Assembly (NCBI GenBank): GCA_021737545.1
Contig: JAIPDT010000010.1
Location: 1-36,751, forward strand
DNA: 36,751 nt
Direction: 5' to 3'
Origin: Desulfobacteraceae bacterium
GTDB lineage: Bacteria; Desulfobacterota; Desulfobacteria; Desulfobacterales; Desulfosalsimonadaceae
Shown: in pieces, positions 1-8,369 of the stretch
How positions within the stretch are numbered: the first letter of the stretch is position 1
Layout of the letters: each line of letters starts with the position of its first letter
The notes under the pieces: model-generated
What the model was told of the DNA's origin: nothing
The model's database searches: none
The model's input: only the letters and a program-made list of their open reading frames with translations
Translations under genes and position numbers: made by a program

Positions 1-1389
1 AATATAGCGGCTAAGATCCTCGTTTTCGCGCACATCCTGCAGTTTTTCATGCACGAATGCCCGGTCGATCTCGAGTTTGCTTTCATCCATGTCCGGAGCG
101 TCAAACAAAATGTCTTCGAGCAAATGCTCCATAAGGGTATGAAGCCGCCTGGCCCCGATATTTTCAGTCTGGCTGTTTACGGTTTCCGCAAACCGGGCGA
201 TTTCCTCGACCGCTTCGTCTGCAAACGAAACCTCCATGCCTTCGGTGCGCAACAGAGCAATATACTGGAGCAACAAGGCATTTTTCGGTTCGGTCAAAAT
301 CCGCACAAAATCTTCACTTCCCAGTGAGTCCAGCTCCACCCGTATCGGAAACCGCCCCTGGAGTTCCGGGATCATATCAGACGGTTTGCCGGTATGAAAG
401 GCGCCTGATGCGATAAACAGGATATGATCAGTGTTTACAGGTCCGTGCTTGGTGGTCACGGTGCTGCCTTCCACAATGGGCAAAAGATCTCGCTGCACGC
501 CTTCTCTTGATACATCCGGACCCTGCCCGCCTTCCTTGGCAATAATCTTGTCGATTTCATCCAAAAAAATAATACCCGACTGCTCCACCTTTTCAATGGC
601 ATTCTGGACCACCTTGTCCATATCCACAAGTCCCTGGGCTTCTTCCTGGGTCAGGATCTCCATGGCTTCTGCAACCGTGACGCGGCGCTTTCGCGATGAT
701 CCCCGAGGCATCAGGCTGCCCAGCATATCCTTGAAATTGACCCCCATCTCTTCCATGCCTGTATTGGAAAAGATTTCCACCATGGACGAACTGCGGTCTG
801 AAACATCGATTTCAACCTGCCGGTGGTCGAGCCTGCCGTCGCGCAGCATACGCCGCAGCTTCTCCCGGGTTTCAGAGGAAGCGGCGGGCTTTTCCGGCTC
901 ATATACCGACAACTCGGCGGATTCCTCCTCCTGTCCGGACTCCTGTTCACTCCGGGGGGAATTGCGTGTGCCGGATTCTGGCAAAAGCAGATCAAGAAGC
1001 CTTTCCTCGGCCATTTCCCTTGCCTTTTCCTGCACCACCTCCTGTTCGCGCACCTTTAACGTGTTAATCGTCAACTCCAGCAAATCCCGCACCATGGATT
1101 CCACGTCTCTGCCCACGTATCCAACTTCCGTAAACTTGGAAGCCTCAACCTTTGAAAACGGCGAATCCGTAAGCCGGGCCAGCCTGCGGGCAATCTCGGT
1201 CTTGCCCACCCCTGTTGGGCCTATCAGTATGATGTTTTTCGGCGCTATCTCATCGCTTAGCTCGGGGTCTACCTGGCGCCGCCGCCAACGGTTGCGAAGC
1301 GCGATTGCCACCGAGCGCTTGGCATTATGCTGCCCGATAATGTATTTGTCTAGTTCTTCCACGATTTCTGAAGGTTTCAAATCACTCAT
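1..1389 (-). CDS. hslU: HslU, ATPase subunit of the HslUV protease (3' end cut by window edge)
   Basis: AAA+ unfoldase that caps the HslV peptidase and feeds it unfolded protein in the cytoplasm. The ATG is at 1389, preceded by an AAGGTG ribosome site, and the reading frame stays open for 463 codons to base 1. The last residues read LSRYI, so only one or a few codons are missing. Walker A GPTGVGKT lies at residues 57-64 and Walker B IIFLDEID in the middle third. A charged, Glu/Ser-rich insertion around residues 140-175 fits the family's I domain. The C-terminal part has the sensor-2 NIGARRLHT motif. It starts 11 bases after hslV stops, the usual hslV-hslU order. The identification is very secure. 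Confidence 0.97.
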   Translation of the reverse strand, partial: MSDLKPSEIVEELDKYIIGQHNAKRSVAIALRNRWRRRQVDPELSDEIAPKNIILIGPTGVGKTEIARRLARLTDSPFSKVEASKFTEVGYVGRDVESMVRDLLELTINTLKVREQEVVQEKAREMAEERLLDLLLPESGTRNSPRSEQESGQEEESAELSVYEPEKPAASSETREKLRRMLRDGRLDHRQVEIDVSDRSSSMVEIFSNTGMEEMGVNFKDMLGSLMPRGSSRKRRVTVAEAMEILTQEEAQGLVDMDKVVQNAIEKVEQSGIIFLDEIDKIIAKEGGQGPDVSREGVQRDLLPIVEGSTVTTKHGPVNTDHILFIASGAFHTGKPSDMIPELQGRFPIRVELDSLGSEDFVRILTEPKNALLLQYIALLRTEGMEVSFADEAVEEIARFAETVNSQTENIGARRLHTLMEHLLEDILFDAPDMDESKLEIDRAFVHEKLQDVRENEDLSRYI

Positions 1390-1400
1390 AAAAAAACACC

Positions 1401-1943
1401 TTAAACTTCCTCAACCGCAAAAATATGATTGGTGTATACGCACAGCCCGGCCGCGATCTCCATGGACTGCCTGACAATATCTACTGCGTTCAAATCCAGG
1501 CCTTCTGCATGTTCGAGCAGGGCTGATGCCGCGGCATGGGCCGCCACTCCGCCGGATCCGATGCCGATAATGCCTTCATCGGGTTCGATTACGTCACCGT
1601 TTCCGGAAATCAGAAGCATCTGGGTGGCATCCAGTGCTATCATCATCGCCTCCAGGCGGCGCAGGTACTTGTCGGTACGCCAGTCGCGTGCCAATTCAAC
1701 AGCCGCCCGAATCAGATTGCCGTTGTATCGCTCCAGTTTTCCTTCCAGCCGCTCGGAAAGATTTAATGCGTCAGCCGTCGCTCCTGCAAACCCTACAACG
1801 ATCTGGTCATTATAAATACGGCGCACTTTTTTTGCCTGATGTTTGATTACCGCATTGTTCAAAGTAACCTGGCCGTCGCCTGCCACTGCCGCTCTACCAT
1901 TATAGCGAACCGCCAATATGGTAGTGCCGTGAAAATCCGCCAT
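1401..1943 (-). CDS. hslV: HslV, peptidase subunit of the HslUV protease
   Basis: Threonine peptidase of the proteasome beta-subunit fold, forming dodecamers that HslU caps. The 180-residue length is normal for the family. The sequence begins with six residues (MADFHG) before the TTIL motif. In the family the nucleophile is the N-terminal Thr of this TT pair, so Thr7 should become the nucleophile only after a short propeptide is removed. The motifs GDGQVT and GSGG are present. Eighteen bases separate it from xerC upstream and eleven from hslU downstream, so all three are probably co-transcribed. The xerC-hslV-hslU order resembles the codV-clpQ-clpY cluster of Bacillus. Confidence 0.97.
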   Translation of the reverse strand: MADFHGTTILAVRYNGRAAVAGDGQVTLNNAVIKHQAKKVRRIYNDQIVVGFAGATADALNLSERLEGKLERYNGNLIRAAVELARDWRTDKYLRRLEAMMIALDATQMLLISGNGDVIEPDEGIIGIGSGGVAAHAAASALLEHAEGLDLNAVDIVRQSMEIAAGLCVYTNHIFAVEEV

Positions 1944-1961
1944 AAAACTAAGATCCTTTCT

Positions 1962-2921
1962 TTATTTTCTCGGATGTGCGCCGTCATAGGCGGCCATCAA
2001 CCGATCAATGCTCACATGGGTATACTTTTGAGTGGTGGAAAGCTTCTTGTGTCCCAGAAGCTCCTGGACCATCCTAAGATCCAGGCCGGCATCGAGCAGG
2101 TGGGTGGCAAAAGTATGACGCAGATCATGCGGGGATACCGGAACCGTAAGGCCGGCCGCCCTTGCGGCCTGATCCAGCATCCTGGCAACAGAGCGCTCGG
2201 TAAGGCGGCCTCCGTTTCTGTTTAAAAAAAGCGGTCCCTTCCAAATATCCGGCGTCTTCGCACTGTTGCCGTACATGGCCTCGCGGTAAGCCCGAACCGC
2301 TTCAACAGCTTTTCCGCCTATGGGAACGATCCGTTCGATTGACCCCTTTCCCAATACACGCACCACCCGCGCATTGAAATCTATATCTTCGACGTCTAAT
2401 CCCACCAGTTCGGACACCCGAATCCCTGTCGAATAAAGTATCTCCAGTATAGCCCGGTTGCGCTTACCCGCCAGGGTATTGGCCGCGATCGAGTCAATCA
2501 GCCTAAACACTTCGTCCACTGTCAGATGATTCGGGACCGGCTTATCCTGCTTCGGTGTCAGCACGGAGGCGGCGGGGTTTTCGGATATCACCTTGTGCTT
2601 TTCCAGGTAATTGAAAAATGACCGGATTGAAGAAAGCTTCCTGGCAATAGATGTCTTTTTGACTTTTTGCTTGTGAAGCAGAGCCAGGTAGCTGCGTATT
2701 ACCAGACCACCTATTGCCTCGATATCCGGGCCGTGCCCGCCGGCATCCTCTGATTCCCCGCTTTTGCCGCTTTCTTCGGCAGATCGGTAAGCGGTGAAAT
2801 ATGCCAGAAAATCCTTTAAATCCCTGGCATATGCGCGGCAGGTATGATCTGAATACCCTTTTTCCGCGACCAGATAATCCACGAAGGCATCAATTAGCTG
2901 TGATACTGCGGGTGCGTTCAT
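1962..2921 (-). CDS. xerC: Tyrosine recombinase XerC
   Basis: Site-specific tyrosine recombinase expected to act with XerD at dif to resolve chromosome dimers. From the ATG at 2921 the protein has 319 residues: an N-terminal SAM-like core-binding domain (about 1-115) and the C-terminal catalytic domain. The catalytic residues are all present: Arg168 (GIRVSEL), Lys192 (GKGSIER), His265 and Arg268 (HDLRHTF), His291 (LGHKKL) and Tyr300 (KYTHV). I prefer this start because ATG at 2921 overlaps the upstream gene's TGA as ATGA; the open frame extends 24 codons further but only into the HAD gene. An acidic insertion at about 48-66 is longer than I expect for XerC. XerD-like recombinases share the motifs, so the C assignment rests on the hslVU context. 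Confidence 0.9.
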   Translation of the reverse strand: MNAPAVSQLIDAFVDYLVAEKGYSDHTCRAYARDLKDFLAYFTAYRSAEESGKSGESEDAGGHGPDIEAIGGLVIRSYLALLHKQKVKKTSIARKLSSIRSFFNYLEKHKVISENPAASVLTPKQDKPVPNHLTVDEVFRLIDSIAANTLAGKRNRAILEILYSTGIRVSELVGLDVEDIDFNARVVRVLGKGSIERIVPIGGKAVEAVRAYREAMYGNSAKTPDIWKGPLFLNRNGGRLTERSVARMLDQAARAAGLTVPVSPHDLRHTFATHLLDAGLDLRMVQELLGHKKLSTTQKYTHVSIDRLMAAYDGAHPRK

Positions 2922-3493
2922 TTTAAAACGATCATGGTTTCGAGTTCCCGCCAGGTCCCCACCTCGCGAAACGAATGACCCTTTCTGTTCCATGGCTGCG
3001 CAAATACAATGGGCTGTATTCCGGCCTCAGCCAGCAGATAGCACGTCTCCAGCCGGTCCTCTACAAAATGAAATATGTTGTGCTCTGTGAGCACTTCCCG
3101 CTTATCCTCAAATGAGCCTGTAGCCACCACTTCGATGGCATTCGGGGGAACCTGAAGCACACTGCAAAGCCACTCTGATATAAGGTCTGCCTCAGGCCTG
3201 GCCGTAACAAAAAGCGTGGGATGACAGCACCGGTTTATGCGTTTTAGCACTTCCGGGGCATCCCGTATCGGATCCAGCGGCAGTACATATTTGCCCTCCA
3301 GAATCCTGAGTATGATCTCCCATATCACCGCTTCATCAATTCCCGCGGACTCCCGAAGATCGTAGTCCGTGATATCCTCGTAGCGGATATGATTAATACC
3401 GAACTCCGCCTTTGCAATCGTTAAAAACAACGACATGGTGTCGGCCACCACCCCGTCTATGTCAAAGGCCAGATGCGCGGGATCGATTTTCAT
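2918..3493 (-). CDS. HAD-family phosphatase, nucleotidase-like
   Basis: Haloacid-dehalogenase superfamily hydrolase of 191 residues. Motif I is DIDGVVAD with Asp11 (nucleophile) and Asp13. Motif II is Thr97 in FVTARP, motif III is probably Lys131, and motif IV is Glu145-Asp146 in FVEDR. The DIDGV form of motif I and the small cap after it resemble the NT5C/YqfW-type putative 5'-nucleotidases, but the substrate cannot be read from the sequence. It lies 14 bases after the Rho-N gene and overlaps xerC by four bases (ATGA), so translation is probably coupled to xerC. A housekeeping nucleotide-pool role is only a guess. Confidence 0.85.
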   Translation of the reverse strand: MKIDPAHLAFDIDGVVADTMSLFLTIAKAEFGINHIRYEDITDYDLRESAGIDEAVIWEIILRILEGKYVLPLDPIRDAPEVLKRINRCCHPTLFVTARPEADLISEWLCSVLQVPPNAIEVVATGSFEDKREVLTEHNIFHFVEDRLETCYLLAEAGIQPIVFAQPWNRKGHSFREVGTWRELETMIVLK

Positions 3494-3507
3494 TTTGCCT
3501 GTCCAGA

Positions 3508-3837
3508 CTATACAACCCGCCGGGTTTTTTTCTTCAGCCTGCTGATGCGCCTTCTATAAATGTCCGCCATTTTCGTGTCATTTTGCTCGAGGAGATCCTG
3601 GCGCTGTTTTTTCAGCTCCCTGATCTTTTCCTTGATCTGGCGCACGGACACGTCCGAGCGCTTCTTCCTGCCGGTGTCTTCAACCCCCCTGGCTTTTTTG
3701 ATGGCCTTGATCAACTCGGTCTTGTTCATCCCGGAAGCACCCGTTATGTCGGGAATCTCCCTTGCCATATCCCGCAGTTCGGTTGCGGTCATTTTCTCCA
3801 GCGGTTTTTCCTTTACCTGTTTTTCCTTTTTAGCCAT
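3508..3837 (-). CDS. Small basic protein with a Rho N-terminal-like domain
   Basis: Protein of 109 residues, very rich in Lys and Arg. Residues about 15-50 (MTATELRDMAREIPDITG and following) match the helix-extended-helix pattern of the Rho-N/SAP-like domain found at the start of transcription terminator Rho. The C-terminal half is a highly charged helix, likely coiled coil, ending in KKTRRVV. The combination suggests a small nucleic-acid-binding protein. Its exact role is unknown; it is far too short to be Rho and lacks any ATPase domain. It is the first gene of the block leading to HAD, xerC and hslVU. The ribosome site is weak (GGAG about 13 bases upstream). Confidence 0.75.
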   Translation of the reverse strand: MAKKEKQVKEKPLEKMTATELRDMAREIPDITGASGMNKTELIKAIKKARGVEDTGRKKRSDVSVRQIKEKIRELKKQRQDLLEQNDTKMADIYRRRISRLKKKTRRVV

Positions 3838-3887
3838 GGTTTGCTCTCGTCTCCGTTGATTTTAAGCCGGTTGCCAGAAAATACAAA

Positions 3888-3908
3888 GCGGAGGTCGCAA
3901 GCCCCCGC
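3888..3908 (-). terminator. Hairpin terminator-like element downstream of the UDG gene
   Basis: On the minus strand GCGGGGG pairs with CCTCCGC (seven base pairs with one G-U) around a seven-base loop, followed by a T-rich tail TTTGTATTTT. It lies after the UDG stop (3968) and before the start of the Rho-N gene (3837). It should end coaBC-udg transcripts, or act as a partial barrier within a longer transcript. Confidence 0.55.
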
Positions 3909-3931
3909 AATCTTATAAAATCAATTCATTT

Positions 3932-3960
3932 ATTTAAAACATGTTTCACCGTGATGTCAA
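3932..3960 (-). promoter_or_regulatory. Candidate sigma-70 promoter for the Rho-N/HAD/xerC/hslVU block
   Basis: Minus strand TTGACA (3955-3960), 17 bases, then TTAAAT (3932-3937). The -35 box is perfect and the -10 box weak. The terminator-like hairpin at 3888-3908 lies downstream of it, so a transcript from here would have to read through that hairpin. Only moderately supported. Confidence 0.4.
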
Positions 3961-3967
3961 TGGATAT

Positions 3968-4657
3968 TTAATCACCCATAATAGCCATGATTTTTTTCAT
4001 ATCCTCCCAGACAGCCCTTTTTGCCGCAGGGTTCACCAACAGGTAGGCCGGCTCATAAGTGGGCATCACTGATATGCCCTCATATTCATGAAAACGGCCC
4101 CTTAGACGCGAAACCGGTTCATCAATTTTCAACAGCGCCTGGGTTGCAAAACCGCCCAAAACACAGATTACCTGCGGACAAACGGCCCTGATTTGCCGCT
4201 TCAGCCAGTGCCTGCATGCGCCTGCCTCGAACCTGTCAGGCAGACGGTCAGAAGTCGGCCGACACTTGACAGCATGACATATGTATACAGACCCGCGGCT
4301 CTGTCCGATCGCCTCTATAATACGGGTCAACAGCGCACCTGCTTCTCCGCTGTAGGGAATACGGGTATCCGGGTCTTCCGCTTCAGGAAAAGGCCCGATA
4401 AACATCAGTCCCGCCTCTGGATCGCCCTGCCCGAATACAACCGCCTCCCGTTCGTCTGCCAGGCGGCAGCGTCGGCAATTGCTGATATGCTTTTGAAGCA
4501 GGGGAATATTCTGCTGCAGGGCCGGGGCTTCGTCATGCCACTGCTCTGCGATTTTCCGGCCTTTTTCCCCGCCTCCTATGCTGGTACAACCGATATCTTT
4601 TAAAAATTCCAGGTACTGCCTTGCATCCCCGAGGACCTCTGCCAGTGAGGTATCCAT
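3968..4657 (-). CDS. Family-4-like uracil-DNA glycosylase (Fe-S type), diverged motifs
   Basis: Protein of 229 residues in the UDG superfamily, thermostable/bacterial family 4, which removes uracil from DNA. The four Fe-S cluster cysteines are recognisable: Cys61 and Cys64 (CRRC), Cys132 (VKCRPT) and Cys148. The substrate-pocket region PYSGEAGALL (101-110) also fits. However, motif A, normally GE(A/G)PG, reads GPFPEAED (88-95), and motif B, normally a His-Pro sequence (H-P-A-Y-L-L), reads YEPAYLL with Glu202 in place of His. The enzyme is therefore either a divergent active subclade or has changed activity. An N-terminal extension of about 55 residues precedes the domain. It starts two bases after coaBC ends, so it belongs to the same operon. 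Confidence 0.8.
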   Translation of the reverse strand: MDTSLAEVLGDARQYLEFLKDIGCTSIGGGEKGRKIAEQWHDEAPALQQNIPLLQKHISNCRRCRLADEREAVVFGQGDPEAGLMFIGPFPEAEDPDTRIPYSGEAGALLTRIIEAIGQSRGSVYICHAVKCRPTSDRLPDRFEAGACRHWLKRQIRAVCPQVICVLGGFATQALLKIDEPVSRLRGRFHEYEGISVMPTYEPAYLLVNPAAKRAVWEDMKKIMAIMGD

Positions 4658-4659
4658 AT

Positions 4660-5859
4660 TTACTTACCCAATTCCGCAATACGGTCCAACAGGACATGGG
4701 CTGCTTCATTTTTGTCCATCAGCGGCAGTTCCTCCGAAGTCCCGTTTTTATAAAACAACCTGATGCGGTTTGTATCCGAAACAAAACCGGAATCATGCCC
4801 GCCTACAAGATTTGCTGCAATCAGGTCAAGATTCTTGGCTGCAAGTTTGGCAATGGCGTTTTCTTCCAGATCCTGGGTCTCGGCTGCAAAACCCGCCAGG
4901 ATCTGACCGGTTTTTTTGCGTGCTCCGAGTTCTGCCAGGATATCGGTTGTTCTGGCAAGCTCCAGGCTCAACTGTTCCTCGTCTTTTTTCACCTTGTGCG
5001 GAACTACTTTAACAGGCCTGTAATCTGATACAGCCGCGACCTTGATGACTGCATCAGCATTACCCGCTTCTGCAAATACCGCTTCTGCCATTTCCTGTGC
5101 TGTTGCCACCTGAACCCTGCGCACCCCGGCCGGCGCCTCAAGCTCTGTCGGACCGGATACAAGTATCACGTGCGCCCCTCTGCCGGCTGCAGCCCGCGCA
5201 ACAGCGTACCCCATTTTTCCTGATGACGGATTGCTGATAAATCGGACAGGGTCCAGAGGTTCACGGGTGGGGCCGGCCGTTACAACTACCTTCTTGCCGA
5301 AAAAGTCTTTTGGCAGAAACACATCATGGAGGCGGGTAAAAATCCGCTCCGGATCCGCCAGCCTGCCAGGGCCCACCGTCTTGCAGGCAAGCTCGCCCTC
5401 GCCGGGCTCAACAATAATGTATCCGTCTTTTTCAAGCACGTCCAGGTTTCTCTGCACGACCCGGTTTTCATACATATGGGTATTCATGGCGGGACAGATA
5501 AGTTTTGGCGCGGTTACCGCAAGCATCAGGGTGGTAAGGGCGTCGTCAGCTATTCCGTTTGCCAGCTTGCCGATAATATTGGCGGTGGCGGGGGCAATAA
5601 CCGCCGCATAAGCCTTTTCAGCCCATGAAACATGCCGCATGGGATCGCCCGAGGCCGGGGTAAACATGTCTGTAAACACGGGGTATCCTGAGATGGCCTC
5701 AAACGTGGAAGGACCCACAAACCTTGTAGCATTCCGTGTCATGGCCACCCGCACATAAGCGCCTGCGCCCTGAAAAAGACGCATCAGCTCCACGCTCTTG
5801 TAGCAGGCTATGCCGCCGGATAAGCCGAGAATAATTCCTTTTTCCTTGAAAGGTTCCAT
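4660..5859 (-). CDS. coaBC: CoaBC, phosphopantothenoylcysteine synthetase/decarboxylase
   Basis: Bifunctional coenzyme A biosynthesis enzyme of 399 residues. The C-terminal CoaB domain ligates cysteine to 4'-phosphopantothenate, and the N-terminal flavoprotein CoaC domain decarboxylates the product to 4'-phosphopantetheine. Visible are the FMN-binding LGLSGGIACYK near the N-terminus, the PAMNTHMYEN substrate motif, and the active-site Cys in GELACKTVGPGR. CoaB follows with TAGPTREPLDPVRFISNPSSG and KVAAVSDY. I chose the ATG at 5859; the frame also opens at a TTG at 5886 but with no better ribosome site. It is the first gene of the leftmost minus-strand cluster. Confidence 0.95.
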   Translation of the reverse strand: MEPFKEKGIILGLSGGIACYKSVELMRLFQGAGAYVRVAMTRNATRFVGPSTFEAISGYPVFTDMFTPASGDPMRHVSWAEKAYAAVIAPATANIIGKLANGIADDALTTLMLAVTAPKLICPAMNTHMYENRVVQRNLDVLEKDGYIIVEPGEGELACKTVGPGRLADPERIFTRLHDVFLPKDFFGKKVVVTAGPTREPLDPVRFISNPSSGKMGYAVARAAAGRGAHVILVSGPTELEAPAGVRRVQVATAQEMAEAVFAEAGNADAVIKVAAVSDYRPVKVVPHKVKKDEEQLSLELARTTDILAELGARKKTGQILAGFAAETQDLEENAIAKLAAKNLDLIAANLVGGHDSGFVSDTNRIRLFYKNGTSEELPLMDKNEAAHVLLDRIAELGK

Positions 5860-5901
5860 GATTGCAGTCCGTAATTTGTTTACCAAGGGGCTTACAGAAT
5901 C

Positions 5902-5930
5902 CTTATATAATGAAATATCCTTGTTTGCAA
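5902..5930 (-). promoter_or_regulatory. Candidate promoter for coaBC
   Basis: Minus strand TTGCAA (5925-5930), 17 bases, TATAAG (5902-5907), about 40 bases before the coaBC ATG. The -35 lies inside an imperfect palindrome TTGT-N5-ACAA (5921-5933) that could be an operator. A perfect TTGACA (5936-5941) sits just upstream but has no good -10. The rest of the divergent gap to the TetR gene holds no convincing further signal. Confidence 0.4.
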
Positions 5931-6096
5931 CAAATTGTCAAACCTGCAAAAAACAATGAGAAATTTTCCCGAAGGATAAATTTATACTGGAAATTTGATC
6001 ACAATATATGCAATGATTAACCGAAATTTATAAGTTTTACTTTTGTACAACTTTTATTGAACAATGCAGCACAGGGTTTTGAAAGGAGGGTGACTC

Positions 6097-6720
6097 GTGG
6101 CCTTAAACACTCTTGAACAACTCAGAGCCGAAGAGCGGGAAATCCGCAGAAAACTGATTACGGATGCCGCCAGAGAACTTTTTTCCAAAAAAGAGTTCCG
6201 AGAGGTCACCACCCGCGAAATCGCAAGATCCGCCGGGGTAAGCGTGGGGACCCTGTACAATCATTATGCCGGCTTGGACGAACTCTTCCTGGATGTATTT
6301 CTGGAAAGTGCCGGTGAAATCACAGGGCTAATAGACATAGCCCTTACTGATGAAAGCCCTGACTCCTTCCGCAGGCTTTGCCGGATGTATATCAACTATT
6401 TAAACGAAAACATGACATTTTTCAAGATGATGAGCCGTTTTATTCTTAGCGGAGGACTTTCTGAAAACGCAACCGGAAAGTTAAACGAAACCATGCGCTC
6501 TATTATGGACCGCTTGGAAAAAGCGGTTCGTCTGGCAGGCGTGGAAAATGAAACCCGCAAATCCGCCCACGCGATTTTTTCGGGATTAAACGGCATAGTT
6601 ATGAGCTATGCATGCTATCCGGGCAGAACCCCGGCCGAACTAAGGGAGCACATGCTTAAACTGGCCGAGATCATTGCCACCACTATTGAAGCAGCCCATG
6701 CAAAGGCTTCTACCCCCTGA
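6097..6720 (+). CDS. TetR/AcrR-family transcriptional regulator
   Basis: Protein of 207 residues starting at GTG (6097), behind a strong AGGAGG at 6084-6089. Residues about 15-65 form the TetR N-terminal DNA-binding domain: ITDAARELFSKKEF, then the HTH TTREIARSAGVSVGTLYNHY. The C-terminal ligand and dimer domain is variable and its effector cannot be predicted. The gene is divergent from coaBC and converges on hisN, overlapping its end by 11 bases, so no adjacent operon is an obvious target. Autoregulation is usual for the family but no clear operator was found. Confidence 0.92.
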   Translation: MALNTLEQLRAEEREIRRKLITDAARELFSKKEFREVTTREIARSAGVSVGTLYNHYAGLDELFLDVFLESAGEITGLIDIALTDESPDSFRRLCRMYINYLNENMTFFKMMSRFILSGGLSENATGKLNETMRSIMDRLEKAVRLAGVENETRKSAHAIFSGLNGIVMSYACYPGRTPAELREHMLKLAEIIATTIEAAHAKASTP

Positions 6721-7474
6721 TCAGGGAAAGGACTTTAAAAAGCAGTTGTGAATTCACGGACATGGCCTCATTTCCGTAAATGGTGGGATTTCCCGACCAG
6801 TCGCCGAAATAGCCGCCCCCCTCTGCCAGGATAGGAGGGAAAGGGGCGCAATCCCAGATATTCATAACAGGATCAAGCATAACTTCGGCTCTGCCGGTTG
6901 CCACCAGGCAATGGCCGTAAGCATCCCCCCATCCGGCCCTTACCCAGGCTGCTTTTCTGATACGCTCCCATGCCTTCTGCCTGCCGAATTCTTCAAAGCC
7001 TCCTGCATCGGTGAATACCAAAACCGCATCACTGAGTTCGGATACAGAAGAAACCCTTACCCTGCGGCCGTTTAACCAGCATCCATGTCCGGTGGCAGCG
7101 GTCACCATTTCATTTAAGGCTGGAAAATAAGCTACACCCACTTCGACCTTCCCCTCGATCTCCAGGCCAAGAAGCACCCCGTATAAAGGCACTCCCCTGA
7201 CAAATGCCTTTGTGCCGTCAATAGGGTCGATATACCAGCAATGACTTTTATCAGGGTGATCCAACCCCCCCATTTCCTCTCCGACAACTGCATGATCAGG
7301 GTACTTTTTTTCAATGCGCGAGCGGATCAGTTTTTCCGCTTCCCTGTCAGCCGCAGTAACCGGGGTACTATCTTCCTTGAACTCCGGCCGGATTGCGGCC
7401 TGAAAATAACCAAGGGTCAGCCTCCCTGCAAGATATGCTGTTTCGGCCGCAAATTCCATGTAAGATTGCAACAT
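6710..7474 (-). CDS. hisN: Inositol-monophosphatase-family phosphatase, probably histidinol-phosphatase HisN
   Basis: Mg2+-dependent phosphatase of 254 residues in the IMPase fold. The metal-binding motifs are GEE (65-67), WYIDPIDGTKAFVRG (80-94) and WDCAPFPPILAEGGG (207-221). The aromatic, Phe-containing DGTKxF(V/I) version with PLYG after it is the form seen in HisN-type histidinol phosphatases rather than in SuhB or CysQ. Histidinol-phosphate hydrolysis is therefore the best guess; generic inositol phosphatase is the alternative. It follows mscS by 17 bases and is the last gene of that set. Its stop codon lies inside the 3' end of the TetR gene on the other strand. Confidence 0.8.
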   Translation of the reverse strand: MLQSYMEFAAETAYLAGRLTLGYFQAAIRPEFKEDSTPVTAADREAEKLIRSRIEKKYPDHAVVGEEMGGLDHPDKSHCWYIDPIDGTKAFVRGVPLYGVLLGLEIEGKVEVGVAYFPALNEMVTAATGHGCWLNGRRVRVSSVSELSDAVLVFTDAGGFEEFGRQKAWERIRKAAWVRAGWGDAYGHCLVATGRAEVMLDPVMNIWDCAPFPPILAEGGGYFGDWSGNPTIYGNEAMSVNSQLLFKVLSLIRG

Positions 7475-7491
7475 ACTAATATCCGCTTCAG

Positions 7492-8349
7492 TTAATGCCC
7501 GGAAGCCAGCATCTTCACGGCCTCGGTCTGTTCGACAAACATCTGCATGTGAGGATAGGGGATCTCGATTCCCGCCTTGTCCAAAGCCACCTTAACCCTT
7601 TCTATATACTCCCACATCAGCACGAACTTCATTACAGAGTCTTCGATCCAAAACCGCATTTCAAGATTGACGCTGCTGTCTCCAAGAGAAGTGACAAATA
7701 CAATCGGCGACGGGCTTTCCATGATCCGGCTGTCACCTTTTACGGTTTCAAGCATCACGTTTCTGGCCGCCTCGATATCTTCTTTGTAGGCAATTCCCAC
7801 CGGAACCCTGACGCGAATTTTAGGCGTGAGCGTATAATTGACCACTCTCTCCTGGGCAAGCTGCTTGTTTGGCACCACTACGGTCTCGTTGTCAAACGTG
7901 GTAAGCACTGTACTGCGGAGCCTGATCTCGGTAACTTTGGCATGAAGATCGCCGATGGATATCCAGTCGTCCTGTGCAAACGGCCGGTCTATAATCAGTG
8001 CGACTCCGGAGATCAGATTGGCGATGGTATCCTGGGCCGCAAAGGACAGGGCCAGACCTGCGATCCCAACACCCGCAACCAGAGAGGTAATGTTAATACC
8101 CAACTGATCGGCCACTGTAAGCGCGCCTATAACAATTACACAGTATTTTATAAAACGGCCGAGAAGGGAGCGCACTTCGGGGGCAACCTTGGTTTTTTCC
8201 ATTGAGGAGGCATATATTTTTGCAATTACTTTGTTGAGTACCCAAAACAGCAGGATTAAAAGGATTGCACCCACAAGGTCTGGTATATATGCCACAATTT
8301 TGTCGGAAAGCACGGAAAAATCAAAAGACTGCTTAAACTGTTCAAACAT
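7492..8349 (-). CDS. mscS: Small-conductance mechanosensitive channel MscS
   Basis: Inner-membrane channel that opens under membrane tension and releases solutes on osmotic downshock. The protein has 285 residues from the ATG at 8349, which has an AGGAGAAGG ribosome site; the open frame continues upstream but lacks such a signal. Membrane segments are at about 24-42, 66-84 and 88-119. The third carries the Gly/Ala-rich pore helix (AGVGIAGLALSFAAQDTIANLISG). The MscS beta domain follows (DWISIGD, TTFDNETVVVPN) and then the alpha/beta C-terminal domain. Length and topology match MscS itself. It starts 20 bases after the flavoprotein gene ends. Confidence 0.95.
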   Translation of the reverse strand: MFEQFKQSFDFSVLSDKIVAYIPDLVGAILLILLFWVLNKVIAKIYASSMEKTKVAPEVRSLLGRFIKYCVIVIGALTVADQLGINITSLVAGVGIAGLALSFAAQDTIANLISGVALIIDRPFAQDDWISIGDLHAKVTEIRLRSTVLTTFDNETVVVPNKQLAQERVVNYTLTPKIRVRVPVGIAYKEDIEAARNVMLETVKGDSRIMESPSPIVFVTSLGDSSVNLEMRFWIEDSVMKFVLMWEYIERVKVALDKAGIEIPYPHMQMFVEQTEAVKMLASGH

Positions 8350-8369
8350 TATACCTTCTCCTTTTATTT

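Noticed and set aside
431-1474. Long open frame on the plus strand, 347 residues
   Set aside because: It is antisense to hslU, is Ser-rich and compositionally odd, and matches no family; the hslU frame on the other strand explains the region fully.
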